From NCBI RefSeq assembly GCF_900113115.1, contig NZ_FOOF01000010.1:124001-188000 (forward strand): a DNA stretch of 64,000 nt, written 5' to 3'. Positions 47,121-54,545 of this stretch are shown here, piece by piece; position 1 is the stretch's first letter, and each line of letters begins with the position of its first letter. The position numbers and the translations under genes are program-made. The notes below the pieces were generated by a model, which ran no database searches, was not told where the DNA came from, and saw only the letters and a list, made by a program, of their open reading frames with translations. This stretch comes from Duganella sp. CF458. GTDB lineage: Bacteria; Pseudomonadota; Gammaproteobacteria; Burkholderiales; Burkholderiaceae_D.

Positions 47121-47468
47121 TCACTGGCTCCCCGAGCTCAATGACCGCTGGCCGGCAATCACTTCTCGCGGCGGATACTCAGAGATGAACGTGATGAGCC
47201 ACTCTTGGAAGTAAGTAGGCGCATTCCGGTGCTCGCGCTGATATCCAACCCAGCGCATAGCGTTCCCGTGGAGGTTGTGACACTTTACATCCCATAGATC
47301 CGGAAGCCTCCTATTGTTGGGCGAATGGTTTCCCCACTCCGTCACAATTAGACGGATAAAGCCATTGCTATGAACCAACTCCACCATCCCGAAGGTCCCC
47401 GGCCCTATGTCCGAGTCGCGCTCTAAGCGAACGCCGTTCCGTCGAAGTTGTTTGATATTACTGTACAT
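47121..47468 (-). CDS. Small SOS-box-controlled hypothetical protein
   Basis: Protein of 115 residues, beginning MYSNIKQLRRNGVRLERD, with aromatic-rich middle (LVHSNGFIRLIVTEWG, DLWDVKCHNLHG). No family recognised. The ATG at 47468 lies inside a perfect CTGT-N8-ACAG LexA box, and a TATACT hexamer ends 6 bases before it with no Shine-Dalgarno, which suggests a leaderless SOS-induced transcript. An earlier in-frame ATG (47537) exists but would put the box inside the gene. It converges on the protease gene and is divergent from the Ntn hydrolase. Confidence 0.6.
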   Translation of the reverse strand: MYSNIKQLRRNGVRLERDSDIGPGTFGMVELVHSNGFIRLIVTEWGNHSPNNRRLPDLWDVKCHNLHGNAMRWVGYQREHRNAPTYFQEWLITFISEYPPREVIAGQRSLSSGSQ

Positions 47469-47476
47469 GCATACAG
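47461..47476. promoter_or_regulatory. LexA (SOS) box
   Basis: CTGTACATGCATACAG is a perfect CTGT-N8-ACAG palindrome-like LexA site. It covers the start codon of the 115-residue gene on the minus strand and overlaps TATACT of its presumed promoter; it lies 99 bp before the Ntn hydrolase gene on the plus strand. Confidence 0.75.
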
Positions 47477-47574
47477 TATATCGCAAAGCGGTTTGCCCGT
47501 CCCTTAATTGTTCATCTGCTGATAGACTGATTGACAACTGAAATGTGCGTTGCTACGGTTCGGAAAAGGAAATT

Positions 47575-48396
47575 ATGACGATAGTCGTGTTGTGGTATGG
47601 CGAGAAGTCTGACGAGCTGCGGTGCGCTGCCGACACCAGGATCTCGCGTGGGGCAAGCACCGCCACAGACAATGGGCCGAAAATCCTGCCTGTCCCAGTC
47701 CTATGTCATGGACATGTACATGGGCAAGATTGGAGACCTTATAACAGCAATAGCTTTGGCTTCGCTTTCTCAGGCTCAACCTTGGCGGCAATCAGCACCC
47801 ACGCTTTGGCTACCGCTTGTACACAGAATCTCGCCGCAACCAGGGGCGCAGAAAAGCCGATTAGTGTTGAAGGCGTTGCGAAGCTGTTTCAGGTGATAGG
47901 GAACCATTACATAGTTGACATGTCATCACGCTTGGGCGCGACAGATAGTCAGAGCACCTATTTCTTTGAAGGAATGATTTTCGGATTTTGCCCGATAGCT
48001 AACAGGTATAAAGCATTTTCCATCGCACCAAGCCTCGAATCCGGCACATTCCAAATGCAATTCGCGGAGATACCAATTGTTCCCGACCTGTGCTATGCAA
48101 TAGGCAGTGGAACAGCCGGATTTCTGAAACTTAATGAAGAGCTGTCTAAATCTCACCCAGACCCTGGCGTAATGACTACGCTGGCTGAAATGGTACGACG
48201 GGAAGTGCAACCGGACGTCGGAGGCCACTTGCAAATCGGCATTTGCACAAGAACTGGCTTTAGTGCCCATCCATTTATCAATCTTGGTGACGGTCCAGGC
48301 AAGCGGTTCCTCAGCTTCCTAGGATGGGATGTATCTTCCGCTACGGAGGCACTTGATGGATTTCGAATCGGCTACAGAGCTGTCAGCACTTTTTAG
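47575..48396 (+). CDS. Proteasome/HslV-like Ntn hydrolase
   Basis: Protein of 273 residues. After Met removal Thr becomes residue 1 (TIVVLWYGE), followed by Asp19 in CAADTRIS and Lys35 in NGPKILPV: the Thr1/Asp17/Lys33 triad of proteasome beta subunits and HslV. Further matches are FAFSGSTLAAIST, like the HslV GF.GGTADA segment, and CYAIGSGTAG, like IGSG of HslV. The start has AAAGGA 5-10 bases upstream. It is longer than HslV (about 175) and Anbu (about 240), with an unknown C-terminal extension. No AAA+ unfoldase gene is adjacent. Probably a self-compartmentalising peptidase, acting in the cytoplasm (inference). Confidence 0.75.
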   Translation: MTIVVLWYGEKSDELRCAADTRISRGASTATDNGPKILPVPVLCHGHVHGQDWRPYNSNSFGFAFSGSTLAAISTHALATACTQNLAATRGAEKPISVEGVAKLFQVIGNHYIVDMSSRLGATDSQSTYFFEGMIFGFCPIANRYKAFSIAPSLESGTFQMQFAEIPIVPDLCYAIGSGTAGFLKLNEELSKSHPDPGVMTTLAEMVRREVQPDVGGHLQIGICTRTGFSAHPFINLGDGPGKRFLSFLGWDVSSATEALDGFRIGYRAVSTF

Positions 48397-48526
48397 CAAA
48401 GACTTCGATTATGCGAGCTACCTGTTCCAATTCCAAGTCGCTCGCTGGCTTTCTGGCGTCAGAGCGCAGACCGTTTTCGATATGCATACGTCTGCACTAA
48501 GAGTGCCAGCTTTTTCTGGAATCTAA
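48356..48526 (+). CDS. Short overlapping ORF with strong ribosome site
   Basis: ATG 48356 lies in the last 41 bases of the Ntn hydrolase gene in another frame, with GGAGG six bases upstream. The frame gives 56 residues (MDFESATELSALFSKDFDYA onward), soluble and with an aromatic patch. No family recognised; it may be a small partner protein translated by coupling, or a truncated remnant. Confidence 0.4.
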   Translation: MDFESATELSALFSKDFDYASYLFQFQVARWLSGVRAQTVFDMHTSALRVPAFSGI

Positions 48527-48577
48527 CAGAGGTCTGTAGCACCCATTGAATAACTGTCGGACATCTCATAAGAAACC

Positions 48578-49060
48578 ATGACTAACGATAACCATGCGCT
48601 CAATCTTGGCAAGCTGATCGTCAACCTTCATTCGCTTGAGCTTACGCTGCGCCTATTTCTTCATAGCCGGCCAAACGCTCGCCCTACTGGATTGGCTTAT
48701 GGCGTTAATATCTATGCCCAGCCAGTCGGGACAGCTCTATCGGAGAGTGATATCACAAGTTATGCATCCCTAAGAAAACTCATCAACGACGTTAATGTAG
48801 AGCTGACTCGTCGGGGGATTGCAGATCAGGTCGATCCCGACTTGAATGAACTACGAGATGCGCTAGCACACGGTCGCGTTTCGGCGAACATAGATGAAGA
48901 CACAATGAGGTTGATTAAATTCACTAGGCCCGTAAACGGTAGTGTCGAAGTCTCGTTCAACACACTTATGTCCGATGAGTGGTTTTCAGAGCAGCGTCGA
49001 CGCGTATATGAGGCGATGCAGATCGTTTCGAGACTGATTCCAGGGGCTGAGCTAATTTAA
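48578..49060 (+). CDS. HEPN-like protein in prophage cargo
   Basis: Protein of 160 residues, mostly helical. The motif ELRDALAHGRV (Arg93-x4-His98, followed by Gly) is the R-x4-6-H active-site pattern of HEPN ribonucleases, and the N-terminal NLHSLELTLRLFL helix fits the same fold. HEPN proteins are common RNase effectors in toxin-antitoxin and abortive-infection systems. It follows the Ntn hydrolase in the same direction with 181 bp between. No cognate nucleotidyltransferase is present. The HEPN assignment is by motif only. Confidence 0.55.
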   Translation: MTNDNHALNLGKLIVNLHSLELTLRLFLHSRPNARPTGLAYGVNIYAQPVGTALSESDITSYASLRKLINDVNVELTRRGIADQVDPDLNELRDALAHGRVSANIDEDTMRLIKFTRPVNGSVEVSFNTLMSDEWFSEQRRRVYEAMQIVSRLIPGAELI

Positions 49061-49109
49061 TCCAGAATCCAGCGCCTTGCTCGGTTCACAACTGACCCAC
49101 CTAGTCGAG

Positions 49110-49143
49110 GCCTGGGCTTGCTGTTGATGCAGCAAACCCAGGC
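49110..49143. terminator. Hairpin between convergent cargo and lysis transcripts
   Basis: A 14-bp stem with one mismatch (GCCTGGGCTTGCTG / CAGCAAACCCAGGC) and a six-base loop. No T-run follows on either strand, so its strength as a terminator is doubtful, but it lies exactly between the HEPN gene and Rz. Confidence 0.45.
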
Positions 49144-49190
49144 GCTCTGTCTGTTCTACTTGAACGTCTTTGTGTTCAGACGTCTCCGCA

Positions 49191-49715
49191 TCATTTCAAT
49201 AGCCCTTGCTGCCTCTGGTAATGCTCTTTTAATCCTACCGCTAGTTCCCGCCACGCCAGGCAGGCTGCTGCATTGAAGGCGTCGGTTTCTCCGACTTCAG
49301 ATAGCGAAACTCCGGCGGGGTCATGGTCAGAGCTTGCGGGAGGTCCGGAAGGCTCACCTGACCAGGCGGCGTTATATGACCGCACGAAGCCAGCATTAAT
49401 ACGGCACTCAGCGTTATCAGATGCAGTGACATAGACCGGCACTTGCTTTTCAATTACGTCTCCTTTCAGGTAGATTTTTTGGATGCGGTCGCGGTACTTG
49501 ATTTCCGTTTCCACGATCACTTTGGATTGCGCACGATCGATCGCCACCTTCCGTGCAGCCTGCGCCGACATGTAGTCAGACATCGCTTCAGCGCCACGGC
49601 GCGCCTCTTGCAGCCGCCCGACTCCGTACGCAACAGCGCATAGGGCGGCAATCGCCACCCACTTGAACCACGCTGGCAGGATCACGCCTCGCAGGCGTTC
49701 AAGTGTCGCCATCAT
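49191..49715 (-). CDS. Rz-type inner-membrane spanin
   Basis: Protein of 174 residues: N-terminal membrane anchor (FKWVAIAALCAVAYGVGRLQEA), then a periplasmic helical region (MSAQAARKVAIDRAQSKVIVETEIKYRD split across the coiled coil). This is the i-spanin that fuses inner and outer membranes at lysis. It overlaps the endolysin gene by 4 bp and contains the whole Rz1 gene in another frame. Confidence 0.85.
   Translation of the reverse strand: MMATLERLRGVILPAWFKWVAIAALCAVAYGVGRLQEARRGAEAMSDYMSAQAARKVAIDRAQSKVIVETEIKYRDRIQKIYLKGDVIEKQVPVYVTASDNAECRINAGFVRSYNAAWSGEPSGPPASSDHDPAGVSLSEVGETDAFNAAACLAWRELAVGLKEHYQRQQGLLK
49241..49453 (-). CDS. Rz1-type outer-membrane lipoprotein spanin, nested in Rz
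   Basis: Protein of 70 residues with a lipoprotein signal peptide (LITLSAVLMLASC, Cys24 lipidated) and a Pro-rich mature part (PPGQVSLPDLPQALTMTPPE), the o-spanin pattern. It lies wholly inside Rz in a shifted frame, as in lambda and P2 relatives. Confidence 0.85.
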   Translation of the reverse strand: MKSKCRSMSLHLITLSAVLMLASCGHITPPGQVSLPDLPQALTMTPPEFRYLKSEKPTPSMQQPAWRGGN

Positions 49716-50179
49716 GTCGGCACCTTAGCCGGCAACGCGTCATAGCGAGCCAGATTCCGGCCCCGCATGATCGCGATCAGCTTGTCCGCGTAGGCCGGGT
49801 CTGTCGCATAGCCAGCTGCCGCCGCAGCGCGGGCCCAGCCCTCCCCCGTCTTCTCTACAAAGCAGTTCCGATAGCGCGGGTTCTGACGGAAGAAGTCAGC
49901 ATGGTCCTGCATACAGCGCTGCCAGCTTTCGTATGCGCGGAAGGTGCACTTGACCGGCGTGCGAGTCCCGCTGATGAATTCGTGAGTGTCGACCAGGACG
50001 ACCGCCCCCTTCCAGGCCGGGCCAGGTTTGACCCCGAAAAGGTTGAAGCCTGGAGCGCGTGCTCCCCAGCTCGACTCCAGCGCGGCCTGGGCCAGGGTAA
50101 AGCTGGCAGGGATACCTGTAGTGCGATGGCAGGCCTGCGCGGCCGGCAGCAACTGCTCGATGAATTCTGCTGGTGACAT
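49712..50179 (-). CDS. Phage endolysin, glucosaminidase type
   Basis: Protein of 155 residues from ATG 50179 (the frame runs open to 50506 through the holin gene). MSPAEFIEQLLPAAQ, then GIPASFTLAQAALESSWGAR and NLFGVKPGPAWKG match the FlgJ-type N-acetylglucosaminidase domain with catalytic Glu in ALESSWG. No signal peptide, so release depends on the holin. Its start overlaps the holin stop (ATGA) and its end overlaps Rz by 4 bp. Confidence 0.88.
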   Translation of the reverse strand: MSPAEFIEQLLPAAQACHRTTGIPASFTLAQAALESSWGARAPGFNLFGVKPGPAWKGAVVLVDTHEFISGTRTPVKCTFRAYESWQRCMQDHADFFRQNPRYRNCFVEKTGEGWARAAAAAGYATDPAYADKLIAIMRGRNLARYDALPAKVPT

Positions 50180-50604
50180 CAGAAGGCCCCCCTCACATCT
50201 TTGACCGCTGCAGCAGCATCGTGTGCGATCTCGGCCAGATCCTTTCCACGGCGGCGATCGAACCAAAGCACCAGGGCACCCAGGATCCACCAGGCCGGGA
50301 GGCCAGCCAGGACGAGAATCGGTGCAGAAACAAACAGGATGCCTACCTCGGGTGGAAGACCATTCAGGCCCGCCATTTGACCGGCGGACGCGAACAACGT
50401 CGGCCACCAGCTGTGGACAGCAATCACGAGGAACGGCCCTGCGACTGCGGAGGCGAGCAGCGTGCAGGCAAAGCGGACAGCTGCCTCCTTGAGCGACCTT
50501 GGCCACAGAAACAAAAAGGCCAGTCCGGTTGCAGCGGCGCCGGCCAGGACCGGTACGCCGAAAATCTTGATGAGGGCACCGCCGGCAGTGGTTTCGATTG
50601 ACAT
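50179..50604 (-). CDS. Probable holin, multi-helix membrane protein
   Basis: Protein of 141 residues with three to four hydrophobic segments (VLAGAAATGLAFLFLW, VRFACTLLASAVAGPFLVIAV, VGILFVSAPILVLAGLPAWWILGALVLWF) and a charged C-terminus (RRRGKDLAEIAHDA). Position just before the endolysin supports a holin. ATG 50604 has AGAGA close upstream; ATG 50616 is an alternative. No sequence family was identified. Confidence 0.65.
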   Translation of the reverse strand: MSIETTAGGALIKIFGVPVLAGAAATGLAFLFLWPRSLKEAAVRFACTLLASAVAGPFLVIAVHSWWPTLFASAGQMAGLNGLPPEVGILFVSAPILVLAGLPAWWILGALVLWFDRRRGKDLAEIAHDAAAAVKDVRGAF

Positions 50605-50692
50605 GTTCTCTTTCATTGAAGTTTTAGGACAAATTGATGGTGTGTGATCACCAAATAGCGAGGCCATATATCGGCCCCGCACCATACGAGCA

Positions 50693-51091
50693 TCAGTTGC
50701 GATCGGGCCGGTGCTCGACATCGATGCGGACGTGCTGGCCGCTCGGATCGAATGGGTCCAGCAGGTTCTTGGCGAACCACAGAGCCAAACGCTTGCGCCA
50801 ACCTCCGACGGTGTTCGCATGGCGGGTAAGGCGCTGTGTGACCAGGTATTCGCGTGGCGGCTCCAAGAACAACACGGACACCGGCGCCACATTGACTAGG
50901 AAGTCCGCAACCAGGCCGATATACAGGAGCACCGTACCCAAGAAGCGCGCGGTAGGGGACAGCGTGCCAGCGTCGCGGGCGCGCTGCAGGTTCATGACCG
51001 CCAGGTACAGAACCCACAACAGGGCGAACGAGGCAAGGCCCAAAGCGATCACCTGCAGCGCGATCAACAGCAAAGACAAGACGGCGCTCAT
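50693..51091 (-). CDS. Phage membrane protein of the lysis region
   Basis: Protein of 132 residues with two strong hydrophobic segments (LLIALQVIALGLASFALLWV and FLGTVLLYIGLVADFLVNVA) and a basic C-terminal half (GGWRKRLALWFAKNLL). It lies between the tail-fibre assembly gene (4-bp overlap) and the holin. It may be a second holin or antiholin; not recognised with certainty. Confidence 0.6.
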   Translation of the reverse strand: MSAVLSLLLIALQVIALGLASFALLWVLYLAVMNLQRARDAGTLSPTARFLGTVLLYIGLVADFLVNVAPVSVLFLEPPREYLVTQRLTRHANTVGGWRKRLALWFAKNLLDPFDPSGQHVRIDVEHRPDRN

Positions 51092-51588
51092 TGGGACACC
51101 TGGTTGAACGCATTACGCACGGCCAGCGGAACGGCCGCAGCGATTTCCTTGTAGCGCAGCTTGACCGCTTCCTCCAGCCCGCCCAGGTTCTCGGCGGCGA
51201 TGGCCGCCAGCACCGAAGGTGCCTCGGTAATGTCGAGCAGCCGCTGCCGTATCTGGGCAATGGCACCAGCGGTAGCCGTGTCTCCATCGATCATTGCCGC
51301 CATACCGATACCGGCAAGGCGGTTGAGAATGAACTCGCGCGTTGTGCGCACCTCGGCGAGGAACGGAGCCGACAGTTCGGCAAATGGCACGCGCGGCGCC
51401 GGCGTAACCGTCCATGCGCCATGAATATCGATGGAAACCGCATCGCCACGCACCAATGCCTCGCGGATGATTTGTTCATCTTCCGGCGAGACATCGGTCG
51501 CGTCGGCAGGGAGCACGCCCGCAGCAATGTAGTCCTCGACCAGCAGGGCATCGTAGAAGCCCCTGGTGCTTGGTGAAAATTTGTTCAT
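51088..51588 (-). CDS. Probable tail-fibre assembly protein
   Basis: Protein of 166 residues, soluble. It stands 12 bp after the tail-fibre gene, the usual place of fibre chaperones, and has a C-terminal helical region (VRTTREFILNRLAGIGMAAM, RQRLLDITEAPSVLAA). RTTREFILNRLAG recalls the RD..L.A. motif of tail-fibre assembly proteins. Assignment by position and weak similarity. Confidence 0.55.
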   Translation of the reverse strand: MNKFSPSTRGFYDALLVEDYIAAGVLPADATDVSPEDEQIIREALVRGDAVSIDIHGAWTVTPAPRVPFAELSAPFLAEVRTTREFILNRLAGIGMAAMIDGDTATAGAIAQIRQRLLDITEAPSVLAAIAAENLGGLEEAVKLRYKEIAAAVPLAVRNAFNQVSQ

Positions 51589-51600
51589 GGTGAAGTTTCC

Positions 51601-52449
51601 TTAGTAACCAGTTGCGATCCATTCGATGGTGTTGCCGGCGCCAAGCGGTGCGCCACTAAACGAGAAAGCTTGGAGGACTGTTCCGGACAGAGACCGGCTC
51701 GTGCTGATCTCAATGACAATTGCAGCGCCGGCACCCGAGTGCATCGCAACGATCTTGTAGGACACCCCGGAATTAATAAACGAAGTCGGGAAGGTGATCG
51801 TCAGCTTCCCGTTCGCGTCGGTGACCCCTGACCCCTCCTGGGTAATCTTTCCGCCTGGCTGACGCCGCCAGCCGTTGACTCCGATAAGCCCCGCAAAGTC
51901 GGCGTTCTTTTCCATTGCAGCAGTGGAGTGAACAACCTGCCAGGTCGACCCCGTCACCGCAACAAAAGTAGCGGTCTGTCCCGACGCGATGGTGATGGCG
52001 CCGTCGTTGTTCGACGTGTAGTTGATATTTGCCCCCGCACCAGCGGCAATTGATCCGGTGTATGCGTTGCCGAAGACGGTAACTGCTTTACCGACCTGTA
52101 CACCCAGGCTAGCTGGCGTTGGCAGTGTCAGGACAATGCCTGCCCCGCCCAACCAGAGCGCTTGGCCGATGTCCGCTGCCGTCAGGGCTCGGGAGGCTGG
52201 AATATTCGAGTAGCCGGAAAAGCTACCGAATGATGAACGTAACACCGCAAGCAATTGCGCCCGATTCGTCCCGTCCAATGCGAGGCCGCCCGCTTCGATA
52301 ACGGCGCAAATTTCCTCTTGCACGTGATCAAACCAACTATCCTCCAGGTCCGTCGCAGGGATGCCAGCAACAGCGTTGCCGTTTGTAAAACCGTGCTTTC
52401 CCGCACCAAATTTATCGACCGATTTGGTCGACGTCGAAATTCGCTTCAT
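51601..52449 (-). CDS. Phage tail fibre protein with gp53-like tip
   Basis: Protein of 282 residues from ATG 52449 (GAGG upstream, 4-bp overlap with the gene before). N-terminus MKRISTSTKSVDKFGAGKHG attaches to the baseplate in many Burkholderiales phages; the middle is beta-rich; the C-terminal 85 residues end in TIEWIATGY, the gp53-like fibre tip family. It probably determines host range. Confidence 0.82.
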   Translation of the reverse strand: MKRISTSTKSVDKFGAGKHGFTNGNAVAGIPATDLEDSWFDHVQEEICAVIEAGGLALDGTNRAQLLAVLRSSFGSFSGYSNIPASRALTAADIGQALWLGGAGIVLTLPTPASLGVQVGKAVTVFGNAYTGSIAAGAGANINYTSNNDGAITIASGQTATFVAVTGSTWQVVHSTAAMEKNADFAGLIGVNGWRRQPGGKITQEGSGVTDANGKLTITFPTSFINSGVSYKIVAMHSGAGAAIVIEISTSRSLSGTVLQAFSFSGAPLGAGNTIEWIATGY

Positions 52450-53042
52450 ACGTCCTCTCCGTAAGAAATGTAGACAATCGTGTGACCCGGCTTGTACTTC
52501 GCCAGCAGGCACGCAAGGCCGGCATCGCCCCACGACGCAAGCGGTTCGTTCGCACGGCCGTTCACGTTTAAAAGCTTCACATTGGCTGCCACCGGTACGT
52601 TGACGCGCCAGGCGTAGCGCCAGCCGCCTTGGTTCAGACCAGCGTTGCATTTGCTGCTAGCTCGAAATGGACGGAACTCGGTGATGGAGCAACCGGGATA
52701 GCCCATCGACGCCAGCAGGGAAACAAAAAAGGCGGTCGACTGACCGCCTTGCCTGGCTAACTTTTGATGTACTCTTCGCCTTCGCTCAGCAACGTTTGTC
52801 GCTGGCGACAGGCACTCGTCTGGTAGCCCTACGTTGCGCTCCCAGTCCTCCAGCAACTGGCTGGACTCGCGAGGATCGAATTCCCGGACCAGCGAAACCG
52901 CGCTGTTGTCGGCGCGGGCAAAGCTCTCTGCTGCAGCGCCAAGCACCTTTGCCATGAAGGTATCCAGGTCGCGCGGCCAGACCGGACCCTCAGGTAACAA
53001 CTGCATCAGGTGCCGCCGGTAATCTTCTTTTGTCAGATCCAC
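52446..53042 (-). CDS. Mu gp48-like baseplate protein (YmfQ/DUF2313)
   Basis: Protein of 198 residues. HLMQLLPEGPVWPRD, LLEDWERNVGLPDECL and AERRRRVHQKLARQGG match the YmfQ/Mu gp48 family, which joins tail fibre to baseplate. It overlaps gp47 by 10 bp and the fibre gene by 4 bp. Confidence 0.88.
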   Translation of the reverse strand: MDLTKEDYRRHLMQLLPEGPVWPRDLDTFMAKVLGAAAESFARADNSAVSLVREFDPRESSQLLEDWERNVGLPDECLSPATNVAERRRRVHQKLARQGGQSTAFFVSLLASMGYPGCSITEFRPFRASSKCNAGLNQGGWRYAWRVNVPVAANVKLLNVNGRANEPLASWGDAGLACLLAKYKPGHTIVYISYGEDV

Positions 53043-54085
53043 GTGATGCCTCCGAACGTCGCCATTTCACCGATGGCATGTAGGACATTGGCCACCGGTG
53101 CGACAAGCACATGGTCCTCTTCACCAGTGGCGATGCTGATCGCTTCGCGGACGTGGCTGATGAGGAGCGTCCGCCCGGGCGCCGACTCGCGCAGGATCAG
53201 ATCGCGCAGCTCGGCCTCGACTGCCGCTTTCACGCTTGCGGAGCCGGGCGTGAGCTGGATCTGGAACAAAACTGGCACAGCGACAGGAGCGACGACATAC
53301 AGCTCCGCCGTCACCGGCCTACGGGCGTCTATATACGCTTGCACCACGCTGATCTCAGGCGGATCAGGAATCGGGGACAAGTCCCCATCACGCACCAAGC
53401 GTAACGTGATGGTGCCCGCGCCCATCTCAAGAGGCGAAACCCAGGCGCGCGTCACACCTGGCACTTCCTTCGCCCACTTTACGTAATCGGAACTGCTCCC
53501 GCCCTGTGGCGGCTCCTGAATTCGCTGCAGGATCCTGCCGCGAAGCTGGCTATCCTTTTCGATATCGGACCCGTCGACCAAGCCGGCAGGGTCGACCGTC
53601 GCCTGACTCGATAGGCCGGCGATCGGGGAGACAAGCGTGAGCTTCGCGCCTGCCGCGGTATTTGTCACGACGCCGGCCGTCATCGCATCGACCGGCACGG
53701 TCGCTGCCAACGCGACCAGCGTGACTTCGCTCGTGGACGCAAACTGCACGCCGTCGCTGCGGACGAACTGGGTACCGACTGGCACAGTGACGCCGGCCTG
53801 CCCCTCCACGATTACGCCACCGGAAGACCCTTTGGCTGGCTTTCGGCCATCTTCGAGCCAAATTGACGCATGCCGATCGAGGTACTCCTCCTCGGCAGTG
53901 TCAGGCAGCAGTTGACGGCTCAGCCATTCAACATAGCCATACAGGCCATCGGTCGCACCGGCGAGGATGTGTGCCAGTACGTTTAAGTTGCCGAACGCTA
54001 GCCTGGCATCGGCGCCAGGAATCCGCTCGATATCGGCATAGGCCGTGTCGCGAAGTTCAATGAGTTCTGGTCGTGAAAATGGCAT
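53033..54085 (-). CDS. Baseplate J-like protein (Mu gp47)
   Basis: Protein of 350 residues, baseplate wedge component. Typical features are LAGATDGLYGYVEWLSRQLL, TAEEEYLDRHASIWL, a repeated beta region with GTQFVRSDGVQF, and PPQGGSSSDYVKWAKEVPGV. It fits the gp47/gpJ family in length and position. Confidence 0.92.
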   Translation of the reverse strand: MPFSRPELIELRDTAYADIERIPGADARLAFGNLNVLAHILAGATDGLYGYVEWLSRQLLPDTAEEEYLDRHASIWLEDGRKPAKGSSGGVIVEGQAGVTVPVGTQFVRSDGVQFASTSEVTLVALAATVPVDAMTAGVVTNTAAGAKLTLVSPIAGLSSQATVDPAGLVDGSDIEKDSQLRGRILQRIQEPPQGGSSSDYVKWAKEVPGVTRAWVSPLEMGAGTITLRLVRDGDLSPIPDPPEISVVQAYIDARRPVTAELYVVAPVAVPVLFQIQLTPGSASVKAAVEAELRDLILRESAPGRTLLISHVREAISIATGEEDHVLVAPVANVLHAIGEMATFGGITWI

Positions 54086-54086
54086 A

Positions 54087-54545
54087 TCAGGTATTTACAA
54101 GTTGCAGGTTAGCCCACGCAAAGTCGAACCGGAATTTCAGGTTCGGTCGGCCCTCTCGAACGAAGCCACATTGCAGCCCAAGGACCCCCGGGCCTGCGAT
54201 CTCAGCGACGACCTCAATACTCGAGCACACCTTGTCCTCAACCAGCCAGGCGAGCGCCTCATCGGCGTATTCCTTTGCGCGCTGGACTACGATGCGGGTC
54301 TGTTTTTCACGCTGCAGCAACCAAAGGCGAGAACCGATTGGCCGGCGGGTAATCGCGTCCCCCCACCATCCTTTGCGTCCTCCAGCTGCATCCGGTAGCG
54401 TGTCGTCGGCACGCGCGCGGCGCCACGTGAACAACGAAATGAGCGCTGCAGTTTTCAGGTCCTGACCAGCCGATAGTTGGCCGGCAGCGGCCAACCGCCA
54501 ATCGCCGCGCACGCCGGCGGCATCCCAAAAAGTTTGGATATCCAT
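54087..54545 (-). CDS. Mu gp46-like baseplate protein
   Basis: Protein of 152 residues. AALISLFTWRRARADD, GGRKGWWGDA and LWLLQREKQT are hallmarks of the GP46 family, a baseplate wedge part related to T4 gp25. One base separates it from gp47. Confidence 0.9.
   Translation of the reverse strand: MDIQTFWDAAGVRGDWRLAAAGQLSAGQDLKTAALISLFTWRRARADDTLPDAAGGRKGWWGDAITRRPIGSRLWLLQREKQTRIVVQRAKEYADEALAWLVEDKVCSSIEVVAEIAGPGVLGLQCGFVREGRPNLKFRFDFAWANLQLVNT

Noticed and set aside
49143..49190. Tiny ORF MMRRRLNTKTFK after the Rz stop
   Set aside because: Twelve codons with an ATGA overlap; too short to support.
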